The notes below the pieces were generated by a model, which saw only the letters and a program-made list of their open reading frames with translations, had not been told where the DNA came from and did not search any database. Of a DNA stretch of 64,000 nucleotides, positions 25,776 through 37,230 are shown piece after piece. A program made the position numbers and the translations under genes. The stretch covers positions 112,034-176,033 of the forward strand of contig QNGE01001310.1 of assembly GCA_008508345.1 (NCBI GenBank), read 5' to 3'. The number at the start of each line of letters is the position of its first letter. Positions within the stretch are counted from its first letter, which is position 1. The stretch comes from Paragonimus westermani (lineage: Eukaryota > Platyhelminthes > Trematoda > Plagiorchiida > Troglotrematidae).

Positions 25776-27711
25776 CTAAAAAAGCAAAGGAAACAAATAA
25801 AACCTATAAAACTCGGATATTGAAGAAAACCCTGCTGTTTGGAAATGTTGAGGAGCACTCAGGGAAAACCCAGAAATCAACCAGTGGATGACCGTGCGGT
25901 ATAGGCAGACTGGGTCACCTCAACTCCGTGCAACCTAAGTCGGTGAACCCACAAACATTACGTTTACACAACTTTAGACAGTGCAAACTAACTGCAAAAA
26001 CGGCTTTAAAAAGTACGCCTAGTTTAATAGGCAGCATGATAATTTCAGACGTTAATCGGTCACATGCGTAGTCTGTGGACGAAGTAAATTCTATAGACTG
26101 TAACAAACTGTCTGTTTATAGGCTTGAAATGAATGTATATCAAAGACAAATGCGTAACATGTCATTTACACTGATTACAAGAAGCATCGTATTCCACCAT
26201 ATTCAACTATAAGTCAGTCTTGAGACGATGTTTTTCGATGCCATAAAAAACCGTCCTAGCACTCGTGCACATACCACGCTTAATTAATACATGACGTGGA
26301 GTCTGTTGCAAAGCGGGCAAACTATAATGTGGCAGTTTACCGCCCACTCTCCTAAGGACGCAGGTTTAAACTCTATGGTTCAACATGGGGTTCATTGCGC
26401 GTTAAATACGCTTACTCAGTTCAGTTCAGTTCGGACCACATAAACTAAGATTAGTAGCAGGTTGAGGTTTAGTTCCTTAAGCCGGCGAGCTATGAGGATT
26501 CTACCGTGATGCGGCAAATGGAGAAAAACTTACCTCAATAATGCTCTGACGTCTTGGATGGCATGTAACAAACTATCATCAAATAAACAGGGAGAATATC
26601 CCTCACCAAACAATCTTATGAAAACTGCTATGTCAGTGATCTGAATTTTGGAAAGAATTGGTATTGGAACTACCCTCAGCAAACGCGATATACTCAGATT
26701 CGTATACAGGATTGAAACCAATGGTATTGCTACCATTTCTCTTGTGCTCCTGTGTGAATGGGAAAAAGCTCCTTGGCCATGAAGACAGAAAGACAGCTAG
26801 AGAGGGGCAAACAATCGAATAAAGAAGTCCTACGCAGTGTCTACAACTGTCAATAGAGGACTGGAAAGCATAACAAAGATGTGTATAATGGAAACGGGGT
26901 CAGTTACTATCAAATCAATTAGATCCCGGTCACTTCAGCATCACTCCAGACACCGGGAATGCTGCCGACCAACGTGCATTAAGCATGCGCTCAAAGTCAG
27001 TATCGAAACGGCCAAACCCATGGAATTTGCGCTACTCAAAACGACTAAGAATGAATTGGTGTCGCATGTTACCACATTCAGAAAAGGTTCTGGGAGGTTC
27101 CTCAAAAACGCGAAATGTACATAGGATAAATGAAACCACCTCGTAGTTCCAAAAAATAAGCCACAGAATCGACCTACATCGGATATAAGAGAGTGCAATA
27201 CACCACTCAAGTGATGTACACGACTTGTCAGATTGTTGTAATTGACAAACGTCCACGTGCTCTGCGCGGTTTTTTACGCTCGCGGACTGTGACCACGTGA
27301 CTATGGCCAACGTTCTTAAATGCACTGCATATATACACAGGTATGTATTATACTAGTATACACTACACTATATACTATACCGTACTGGTATAGTGTATAC
27401 CTGTGTACATATGCAGTGCATTTAAGAACGTTGGCCATAGTCACGTGGTCACAGTCCGCGAGCGTAGAAAACCGCGCAGAGCACGTGGACGTTTGTCAAT
27501 TACAACAATCTGACAAGTCGTGTACATCACTTGAATGGTGTATTGCACTCTCATATATCCGACGTAGTTCGATTCTGTGGCTTATTTTTTTTACAGCTGC
27601 AATTACGACGTTTTCCATCGAGGCCTTAGAAAAAGAGAGGACCACCCGAAATTTCAAGGACAATCAGCGGTTGGAAATGCGTACGTATCCGTTAACCAAT
27701 TACTAGCTCAC
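25776..27711 (-). other. Intron 1 of the SEC14-like gene
   Basis: It runs from donor GTGAGC (27711-27706) to acceptor AG (25777-25776), phase 0, 1936 bp. It contains the foldback at 27151-27590 and a short run of GTTCA repeats near 26417. No coding exon is seen. Confidence 0.85.
27151..27590. repeat. 440 bp foldback: two 208 bp inverted arms, 24 bp spacer
   Basis: The left arm (27151-27358) begins AAAAAATAAGCCACAGAATC and the right arm (27383-27590) ends with its complement. The arms stay alignable over their whole length with few differences, including the inner TGCACTGCATAT.TACACAGG block. It lies 121 bp inside intron 1 of the SEC14-like gene, so the pre-mRNA would form a very long hairpin. 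No transposase frame is inside, so a MITE-like foldback element is the simplest reading. No clear target duplication was found. Confidence 0.9.
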
Positions 27712-27903
27712 ATTATTTTCCTTCCTCCAATTGATATGGGCGCGAAGCATCCTTTCAGCATCTTCTTCATCCCAATTCCTCGATTTTAACCACCGTACAA
27801 GATTGCGCTTAGATGTGCACTCATGATATCTTAAATCTTCTAGGTTATTGAAAAGGCGATTCACGCTCTCAGAACGTTCGGGCGGCAAACCAAACTCACC
27901 CAT
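27712..27903 (-). CDS. SEC14-like protein, exon 1 (CRAL-TRIO N-terminal helices, start codon)
   Basis: The ATG at 27903-27901 begins MGEFGLPPERSESVNRLF, the right length before the conserved N-terminal module. LVRWLKSRNWDEEDAERML and HINWRKENN follow, matching the CRAL_TRIO_N pattern (LLRWLRAR.F...kA..ML..H..WR). The exon ends at a GTGAGC donor in phase 0 after 64 codons. The frame is open further upstream, but that sequence is not family-like, so the internal ATG is preferred. With exons 2 and 3 the predicted protein is 447 residues, slightly longer than the roughly 400 residues usual for SEC14L proteins. No TATA box or promoter could be supported upstream. Confidence 0.9.
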
Positions 27904-29934
27904 CGCGAATCCCGCAATGAGCCATTCGTAAATGCGCCGTTTTTCGATCACGCTTCGTACACATTTAATATGCACATGGAATGAATAGCATGCACATCCA
28001 ATTATTTGTTGAAATAACTGAGAATTCGTTGTGAGCCTGTGATTTTCTTTCATTATTGGTCGTGCGTAATATTCCGGGTCATTCGATTTGAGGAGAAGCA
28101 TTCAGGAGTCTTAGTCGCAGACCATGGGTTATGGAATCATGATGGGGAAAAAATATTTTACCGCGTATTCTCCCCATCACTCTGGTGCCTTGAATGAAAG
28201 TTGGAGTCACCGAACTTCATGCTGCTCAGTCATATCGTTTTTGATCGGTTGGTAATTAAAAACGACCTTAATACATAATTTTCGATTTGTGGGATTGTAA
28301 TGCGGGACGGAGAGCAGTTAGCATATATGGGTTGCATTTGGAGCACTGGTTGTTACGCGTGCGAGCTATCCGCGTTTCAGATCGCTACGTCATAGTCCTG
28401 TACGCGGACCCAGAATCAGCGGGCAGTCAGACAAGCAAGGGGGACAATTGTATTTAAACGTAACTCTCTCAGACTTTGTTCCCTTATTTCTTGTCTGCTC
28501 TTACGGTTACATGTCACAGTATAGATTCTGTTGTTTCGGTAGTTTGCGTATAACACGGTTGCTGCCTGTAAATACATAGGTGCACGTGTGGTGTAGTGTA
28601 TAGTAATGCAATGATATTAACCTGTCATAGAGTTGACTCAATTTCCTATTAGTAACCAATGTTATCGTTCTCTTTCTGGGACATGAATTATGCTGCAGCC
28701 TTCAGAGCCACTTATGAAATTCGCCAATTTCGCACTTTCTTAAAGTTCATGGAGTGTTTCGGTGGTTTTTACGTTCTTTGGGCCAGTCGGAAGTCGGAAA
28801 AAGTTCTGAAGTACAGTAAGCTGACGGGGATTAATTCCCGGCAAACCACCCAAGTATAATATCACTCTTCGTAGGATTGTATGCGAAGTCGTGCAACTCA
28901 TCTAGTGGATTAGTTCCTGTAGACGTCACTGGTTTAGCCCTTGCGACACCTGTGATCAGATGAAGTGCCTGTTTAGCTGTACGGTCCTCTGAGTTGCAGC
29001 ACAACAACCTCCTTATTGTCCGATGTGAGTTCCATACCACGAAATGAGGGCACACTAATAATGTAACGAACGACTGTAGAAGTGTTTAAGAGCTTTGTAC
29101 ATCATTAATTGATTTTAAACATCACCACTTGCCTAAAGTTGTCCACGCCCACTGACAATGAAAACATTCGACGCAGGCTGAAGCCTGCAGTGTCAGATGC
29201 GTTCGTTGTGTACCGTTTGTCAGTGCGCATCAGGAACCCTTTCAGAAATGTCCTGTGATATTAATACGGAAGGTGTCTCAAGTACTATCCAAGAGGAAGG
29301 CAAAAGATACATGCTTATCCGTTTTGTACATTGAAGACAAGGTAAGCTGTTAAAACGGTTTCCGCATGTAGCGAATGTGGATATCACATACGGAACAAAC
29401 AGGAGCAAGTTGATCATGGAACATTCCGCGGAATTTCCCAACTTGAATTCATGACAACTTTTAGTCACAGATCGCATGGAACGTTGCCTGCCGGTGATAT
29501 ACGGTTGCGTTCCTACCGAAAGACAAGCTTTACTACGAGAACAGATGCAGGGGCCCGCGGCGATGAAGGCATTTGTGGCGGATGAAAATACTGTGTAAAT
29601 CAGGTCAGCCCCTGCCACATTCGGTTGCGATATCATGTTATGTTATTTTTATTTACGTGACGCTCACATAGTCAGTTTCACCTTCTCCGGTTTATCGCAT
29701 GGTTCCGCTCTCCATTCTTGGTTTCACTGATATATCCCGTACGATAAAACATCCCACCCTGCCAGGACACTTAAAATTCCGCAACGGTTGGTCATATCGC
29801 GAGCTCCTTGAAATTCTTGGGAATTTGAGCGAAGAATGCCGTCCGGTCGAGAAGTCTATGCGTTCCCCGCGAAAGTATATGCGTCCCCAGCTCGCCCACA
29901 TCATGAAAAATATTTGCACATTTTTCGGGACTCT
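27904..29934. other. 5' flank of SEC14-like gene; no gene recognised
   Basis: It should contain the 5' UTR and promoter of the minus-strand SEC14-like gene, but I see no decisive element. A 74-codon minus frame at 28831-29055 and a longer one at 29220-29636 show no family motif. Confidence 0.4.
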
Positions 29935-30330
29935 CTACATGGAATAGTTACCAAATTGTTCGCCAGTACACCCTCTCCATCCTCCAACCAGCCATTTTTT
30001 GACACGACCTTAAGCATCATGTCAGTGATCACCTCGTAGAATCCCAATTGATGTAACAAATCAATTATTTTATCGGATTGTGCAGACTCCAAGTACTATC
30101 GTCTCAGAACTACGTAGCTCGAAGTTTCCTCCCTATACTTAAATTTTCCCTCCATATGTCTTTTTTTGTCTCTTCCGTTGCTCTATCCACATAGCTGACT
30201 CGCTGTACAATTTTCAAATTTGGTGTTCAAATGTGTATATGCTTAAAAATATGTACATTGATCACGCTCTCCTGAGCGTGTTTCTCACAAATGCGTCGAG
30301 AAATATACCGTTATTATTATTATTAAAACA
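29935..30330. repeat. Interspersed repeat with (TTA)n end, uninterrupted copy
   Basis: The segment from CTACATGGAATAG through TGATGTAAC, GTGTATATG, TGATCACGCTCTCC and GAAATATA.C to (TTA)n is matched block by block by 36860-36945 plus 41665-41950, where a Gypsy element splits the second copy. On the minus strand both copies can read a related peptide (VIT..L.KVV.K.G.LE.G), so the repeat may derive from a coding element, but its class is unknown to me. Confidence 0.75.
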
Positions 30331-32689
30331 GGTAAGTGGAACACATTTGTTGTCAATGCATGTTAAATGACATATTCTCTCCGCAGTTGGCATCTTCCTA
30401 GCCGAATGGCTACGATAGACAGTGAGACAGAATATATTGTTGTGTAGACTTAAACGTGATCTGGACAACACCAGCTAAACTGAAATGAAAGTTATGAATT
30501 ATTTATCTTGTAACTCGCCTTACATCGAGAAGAAACGAGCCGTTTTTGCACAAAGTGGTGTTTAATTTTGCAACCGGACGAATAATCTGTTGGAGACTGC
30601 CAGTATAAAAAAGGAGGCCGACACACCCAAGGAAGTTTCTTGTCACCGCCACTCAAATATGGATGCGTAGGCTGGTTAATGTAAATATTCGAAACTCAAA
30701 TTACCCGTGTATGCGATCGTCGTGAGACTGTGGATCTCGACTTATACACTAAGAAAGTTTTACATCGCATGACTGGTTTTTCAGTCATTTGGTTAAAACC
30801 ATCTAAGCTGGAAAACACCATGACTGAGTTAATGAGTCAAACTGAGTGCGATGTATGCGGCTGGATGGCAATCATCTTGAATACCACAGTTGCATGTGCA
30901 ACATGATGGTAATACTCTTATTGTGGACAATGTGGACGACACTTGCGAGGGGCTCATTTTTCCGTTCCGGGTTATTTTATTGCATCCACATTATTCAAAA
31001 ATTTCACAAGCATTTCTATCCCTATAGTAAGGCTCTCTGTGCTGCTTGCTTTTGTTTTAAAACATTGTCTTCATTCATGATTACTGGTTGACGGAGTACT
31101 GCTTGCTAATTTGAGAGTTGGGAGGCCTGCGGATCTGGCCTCTCCGTGAGGCCAAAATTAGCCGTCAATATAAGGCACTATATCATCTGTTGTAGTGGTC
31201 GCACGTCAGTGCACGCTTTTAGCAGCATCTCCGACCCTGCCAGCAGAACAATCGTATGCTAAAGAACCGACTTATCTTCATCTCGCATCCTCGTTAGGTA
31301 TCTACAAGCACTGAGCAACCAAAGTGACTTGAGAAGCTTCGCGCAAGGTTACTTTATGGATAACGCGGCGAACCCGTGCAAACGGACAGCTTCAGTTGGG
31401 GTGCTCATTAGCCAAAAGTTCATTCCCAACTCACCCAAACCGACGGTATATGTAACTGTCCATTTTTCGGCAGGCAGTTTCAGTCTCAACGACAAGGCAG
31501 GTCGCATTGTTAATCTAGGTTTTTCAATTCAGTCCATCCCGGCTTCTCGTTGGGGTTCACCGGTGAGCATATGAATGGAATGCTATCCAGCACACAGCAT
31601 AGATGTGGACTTAGGTCGGTCCGTAGGTGGCGTTCCCCTCGCACGCGATCTCAGGGAAGCGAGACTCCGTATCACTTGCAGTGACACATCTCTTGATAAT
31701 GTTGAACAAAATGAGCCCCTCAAGTTATACACATAGTTAACTTGCAGGTATCTGATTTGGTGAACAGGATGATGAAGACTTCATCGGATAACCCGTTTCA
31801 GTAATCTTAAATAGAGCCGTTAAAGCAGATAATTGTTTAAGCAGCGAGTCCTCTTTGGTGTTGCTCATTTAGCAGGCTACTTTGTTAGCTTCTAATCGTA
31901 CGGCGCGCCTAAATGGTACCACCAGTAGTATTTTTCAATAGGTCGTATTAACAGCGCATTTCATATGTGGGACTTTTCTGGTGTAGTGCATTTTTGCAGG
32001 CGCACAGGGAACCACGACCTTCCTCTGAGTGTTCTTCGGCGGTCTTGTAGGTGCGTCTTACAGTCTATCGAAAAACACTCAATAAGCAGTGCGGTGTTTG
32101 TAGATTTCGTAGCGATGAATAACCATCCATGGTTATTTTAATAGGAAAGCTACCATTTGTGTGCGTGATTTTGACACGTAATACTTCATTAAAAGACATT
32201 AACTTCAGGTTCTTGCGTTTGCAGTCTCATAAACCACTTAATTCCCAAGAGCCATCAGCGATTTTATCGTTGCAAAAAAACTAACTCATACCGTTTGATT
32301 GGACTAACAATTCATGAAGAGGATCTTGTTCCACTCCTCGAGGATTGAGTTCCACCGTATTTGAACAGTAATTTCGCGACCTAAGGCGATTACACTGTTC
32401 CGTCGAATTTTTATCACTTGTTCTGCAACAGAACTTGCACCCATTTCTTGTTTACTTCTTTAGAAGGCTGAGAGAGATAAATTCCCAACAGCAGACTGAA
32501 CGACCGTATAAGATGAATTACGTCGCAAACTTAGAAATTCTGGTAAGTTGACAGACTCGATTACCTTAGAGTTTACATAGAGACTTCTGGTGTATCAATA
32601 GAGCTGAACAGGCGTATTGGCAAACTAACGCTGCGTGCTGCTGCGTTATTAGCCTCACCTGGATTTTCGATTCTGTAAGTCACGTTCAT
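30331..32689. other. No gene recognised
   Basis: The only structure noted is a weak hairpin at about 30761-30855, with 9 bp outer ends TACATCGCA/TGCGATGTA. An open frame at 31329-31574 ends at a GTGAGC donor-like site but has no recognisable content. Confidence 0.4.
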
Positions 32690-32860
32690 GCCCTGCGAAG
32701 CCTTTGACTAACGATAGTTCGTGTTGTTCCCCCTCAGAGTCTTATGACTGGAACCCTCACTTCGGAATGACGCCGTTCCCCAGTGTCCCAACGTTACACG
32801 AAACTGGTTTGAGAGAAAAACGGATAATGAAAGTTAGAAAGTCTGGCATGACTGTTACAG
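32690..32860 (+). repeat. Dispersed repeat, partial copy C
   Basis: It shares the middle part of copies A (3255) and B (48330): ..TGGAACCCTCACTT.GGAA, CGTTCCCCAGTGTCCCAACG. The 5' and 3' parts are missing or too diverged to see. Confidence 0.55.
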
Positions 32861-33468
32861 TAATTGCCAGGTGCCCTCCTAAGTCAAACGTGATAATCAC
32901 GTCAAGTTTCTTCCCAACGAAGATAAGCATGATGATACGTGTGATAGAGGAATATTATGATAAAGATGAGTTGATCTCACATACCCAAAGTGGTAACATA
33001 GAGATGACCTTCAAATTGTTTTTGCCGCGAATATTTGTTACTTTGTATTACTCTATATGCTTAAGTCGCCTCATGGTTTATTACTAAGGTATCCTTTTGT
33101 TAACTAACTGATCACGCGTTCCTTGAAGGCGTATCCTCTTTTTCTTTTTTCAACGATGCAAGGAAATTAATTACTCGGATCCAACCGGTTGGTCTTGTTC
33201 GGTTTTAAGCCGGTGTCTTTTGATCTGAAGGGTGGAAATGAAAATAGGATGTAATACCGCCTTTGCAGATTACAATAGATAACAGAGTCAGAGTAGAATC
33301 ACTGTTACGTTTCAAGTGAATGAGAATCCGACAGTTCTTTGAAACGAGCCGCAGAATTGCGGCTGACAACCTCATGTAGAGCGCTGTTACGCTGACTAAT
33401 GAACTCATAAGAGAAGAACAGCTGATATGCAGATTGGGAATAACACAACGTTTCGAGCAAGTTGTAAT

Positions 33469-33509
33469 ACTCTACGTTTCAACCACCTCGGGTGGCCTTC
33501 CTCAGGAGT
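33469..33509 (-). ncRNA. Minimal hammerhead-ribozyme-like motif
   Basis: On the minus strand: CACTC, then the core CTGAGGA (33505-33499), a stem II formed by CCACC/GGTGG with a CGA loop, then GAAA, CGTA and GAGT. ACTC pairs with GAGT as stem I. Stem III would be just the self-complementary ACGU, and the predicted cleavage falls after GUA at 33473. Such tiny stem III hammerheads are known from Penelope-like elements, where they may act as dimers. The stem II register has wobble or unpaired bases at its base, so activity is uncertain. Confidence 0.5.
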
Positions 33510-33960
33510 GTTGCTGCTTCAGAAGGTCCTGAGATTAAGCGTCCAAAGCTGCCTGGCATATCGCCGTCCGTCATCATCACTCGCTTACGATTAAGAAGCA
33601 TTCTAACAGATCTTCCTTAAGAAGAATTTTGGGTATCGAATCAGTAATGAAGCGCCAGGGTTCAAGTGAATACAAATCAAGCGTTTCTGGTGGATGCTCA
33701 CACAGACATTCATTGAGCCTGTGTCCACCCTGCTGGCCGAGTGCTGAACACGCTCAACAGAGAGTTTTTCTTCCTTCAGGCCGGTATACACAACCTGATG
33801 CGCATATTCGAGTAGTGATCTTTTGTAAGCCTCGTGAGACATCTAAAAAGGCCTCTTGTTTATGAGGAGGAATAGGCGCTTCATCACCCAAAAGGTGGCG
33901 GATCACTTGATTCACTAAACCACATGGATTAACACCGACTTGACACACACGCTCAGTTTG
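33510..33960 (-). mobile_element. Retroelement 3' remnant, class uncertain
   Basis: Minus-strand frames here are protein-like: GLVNQVIRHLLGDEAPIPP then EAFLDVSRGLQK, followed in another frame by AYKRSLLEYAHQVVYTG. A hammerhead-like motif lies directly downstream. That order suggests the end of a Penelope-like element, but no reverse transcriptase motif is visible, so the class is inferred only from the ribozyme. Confidence 0.35.
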
Positions 33961-36599
33961 CACTTCGTGATGAAGCTAACCTCACGTAGGATAGCATGCA
34001 GTCTCCCTCACCACCTCCGAGGACGTTGGTTCTATTGACAATGTGGGTTTCTGCGCTTAACCAGCTACATTGCTTGTTGTAACATCGACATCGTTTACCC
34101 GTTGTTCGACATTTTCACTCATTGTTGAGGCCTCCCCAGTTAAATTATCCCATGCCTCCACCTTACCCCGATCAAGGAATCAAGTGGATGATGACACTAG
34201 AAAGCTATAATGAGAGCAGCGATGCAGAAACGCACGTGCGAATAAGATTTACTGCGTACAGATGAAGAGGGTATGGCTGATAGTCAAGGTAAAATCCATT
34301 GGTTTGAGAACAGCACAAAAAGCAAGTCGACTGTAAGAGGTAGGGTGAGACACTATCGGGTACCTCATTTCACTGCCAAATCTGGAGGCGGAACGTTGGA
34401 CATTGGATGGTCGGCAAAAACGAACGGATAAAATAAGTTATTGTGTAATTGACTTTTTCATCCAGCATTTGGGCAGCAACTGGGAAGAAATGGACGCATT
34501 GCTGAAAACTCTAATTTTGGCGGGGAAAGTGAGGTCAAAATGTGAAGCATGTTTCGGATGAAAAACGAAGACGTTATTTGAATGACTTGCGGAAACACAA
34601 GGACTAACTGCAATGGATAGTTACAGAATGCGAACGTAACATTTCGCGTTTCACAATAGGCGAAATACCTTCAAAACCAACAGCTTACAACGAACCTGAG
34701 ATCGCAAAGGCGCTTATCTATCTCCATCTAGGTGAACATCATCGCGCTCTTTCATTTGAATTCAAGCTGGCTTACGCCCGCTGACGGTGGTTTGTAAGCT
34801 TTCGGTTTGCTCGCGGGCTAGACAGCAAAGTTCTCCGCTTCCTGAGACATAGTTGCCCATAAATGTTGCGAGCAGTTTCAAAAGACCCGCTATGAATTCT
34901 GCAGAATGAAAGTCCCGTTCCCCATTTATTCATATTTTTCCTCATCGCACGGCCACAGTAAGATGTGCTTGAAACCTGCCAATTTAATGCACCTGGGCAC
35001 CAAGGTCTGTGACCCTGTTCGTAGCCATCGTATTTTAGGATTAGTCTATTGAGCTGACGCGAGATGTCAATCTCAGCATGATCATTTAGCCATTTTTGTC
35101 TGCGTTTGCTTCTATTCATTGTTGTCCGCAATGCACGGACGAAATTTTACTTTGTCGCTTTCCACCTAGTGTTGGTTACGACCCAACATTGTCAACTAGG
35201 GGCATAAATCTTGAGGCCGGTTCACAAGGCCAGAGGCATGTTTTGCTATCCAACGTATAACTACCCCGCTGACAAAGTTCCGTCAGGTGGTCGGAGCTCA
35301 TCAGAACTACGCCGCAGATGAAGTTGAAGAGATGTTGAAGTTACCTTATCCTATGAAGCACATCTCCCCAACTGAGTGTCAGCGCACGTACTGCTCTTGG
35401 ACGCCCGAGTTAGAAAACCGAGATCCACATGCAAAGGTCGACTCGTACAACACAGCTATAAGAGTCTCCACCGAAGAAAAGGTGAATCCAGTGCCTGCCC
35501 ACAAATGTGAAGGACACTGTTAGTGTAGGCCCTCAATTCACCCCAGCACAGTCGGCCAACAGCGTTCATTACATCTGAGAGACATACGAAGAAAGTCCTG
35601 TGGATAAAACGACTGGGCGTGAGGAGTGTTGATGATTACACTTGATCATGTGAACAAGCATACATCTAATATCCAGGCACTCAGCACGAAATGCACATCA
35701 TCTCATGGTTGTTTGTGAAGTTCTAGCTGTCGAGTATCTCGTTCTTGCACCAATAAGTTGTAAGTACCTGCCACTATCTCCAACCCAAGCAACTGCGGAT
35801 ACCATCGGAAGTTTGATATATGAGCCTGGCTGTACCGCATTTCCTGTCCCACCTCTGAAGGGACCTTGCAACGACCAACGCTGCTCGTCCTCGTAGTCGT
35901 CTGATGTTCATTCGAACCCATGATGCAGGAGTTCACTGGCTGCTGGATACCATTTTGTAGGGTGGCCTCGTTTCACTGGAGTGTCTTGAACAAACCAGGC
36001 AAGTACGTCCAGTTTACGCGCAGCAATCTACATGCCCCTACTGTTCGTGGCCTGTAATGGCATACATTGTAATTTGGCTTTCGCTCCAAAATTTGATAGA
36101 TATTTTCTCTGCCAACCATCCAGGAGCCAAATTTCGGCGTAGATTTCCCTGGGAATGTTCTCCGGTCTGCCGACTGCTGCAAAGGAGTCTGTTTATTTCG
36201 ACCTACTGCAGATGGACACGCTTTGCTCCCTGAACATCACCGTCAGTCACATGTGAAGCACTCCATCACACTGTGGCAGCTGGATCTCTTGTGCTTGCTG
36301 AGCCCAGTGGCCTAACGTTGGACGAACTAGAACTAGCGCACACCAAGTCCGATCACACGCTCTGATTAGGTCAATCCAAGCGATGAACAGCCATTCAAAT
36401 CCGCTTCCCCAAAAGGTGCCCGGAAGGGTCGCCAGTCTTTCTCACGTGTGGTGATTGGTGTGCTCTTTGCAACATGCAGTTCTCCATGAGCAACCCGTTT
36501 CTATTCGTAAATTCATGACTTGCTTCAGGGCATTGGTGTGTCCCTGAAGGTCATTCTGGTTTGACTTAGCACCAGATCCCAGCTGTCGCTGACAGTTAT
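33961..36599. other. No gene recognised
   Basis: Several medium open frames exist (34772-35131 minus, 35287-35523 plus) without motif, splice pair or partner. I cannot assign any of them. Confidence 0.4.
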
Positions 36600-36945
36600 C
36601 CCATTCGCTTTCTGATATTAAACTCACCGGTGAAACGTTCCCGCGATCTGTGAAACACCTCACGAAGAGCCTGTTTTCGGTCCGCCACATTATCAGCGAC
36701 AATTTGGGAGGTGATAACTGCGAAGGACGCTGAGATCACTTGTGACCGCTCTTCAAATGACTTGCAGCACCTTAAGCCATTTTTGAAGGAAGAAGTTGCA
36801 TTCTTTTCCGACACGCAGCCAAGCTGATGTGACAACCATCAGATGTATCTACATAGAATACGATGAAATTCTCCGACAGTACATCTCTCCCATTCTCCAA
36901 ACACCCCTTTTTCGTAACCACCTTGACCAGTAGGCCAGTGATAAC
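36600..36945. repeat. Left part of interspersed repeat, split by the Gypsy insertion
   Basis: The last ~85 bases (CTACATAGAATACGATG onward) match 29935-30020. The earlier part is not shared with that copy. The minus frame reads VITGLLVKVVTKKGCLENG, related to VITDMMLKVVSKNGWLEDG in the other copy. The second half of the repeat resumes at 41665. Confidence 0.6.
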
Positions 36946-37204
36946 TGTAGCACGCGACCGCAACTAACTAACGCGCACGGATCAAATCTGAAGCGTCGGT
37001 CGTTGCACGGCTGCTTCGTTTACTTTCAGACCGCTACGTCAACGTTGTGCACGAGGAACTCGAACCAACAAACAGGACACATGTATTGAAACGTGACCCT
37101 TGTACATTTGTGCCCTTGTCCTTTTTGATATTTTAGTATTGCCACGTGTTGCACACAGCAATTTCGGTCGTAATCTCTGTCTGCTCTTCTGGTTGCATGT
37201 TACA
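36946..37204 (+). repeat. 5' LTR of the Gypsy element
   Basis: It pairs with 41410-41664, sharing long blocks such as GCGTCGGTCGTTGCACGGCTG (one change) and the CTTGTACATTTGTGCCCTTG block. It ends GTTACA immediately before the primer-binding site. Confidence 0.9.
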
Positions 37205-37207
37205 AGT

Positions 37208-37216
37208 TGGTGACCC
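37208..37216 (+). other. Primer-binding site, tRNA-Trp type
   Basis: TGGTGACCC lies four bases after the LTR end. The same nine bases open the tRNA-Trp primer sites used by other retroelements. The match breaks after the ninth base. Confidence 0.65.
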
Positions 37217-37230
37217 TGCCTAGATACGAA

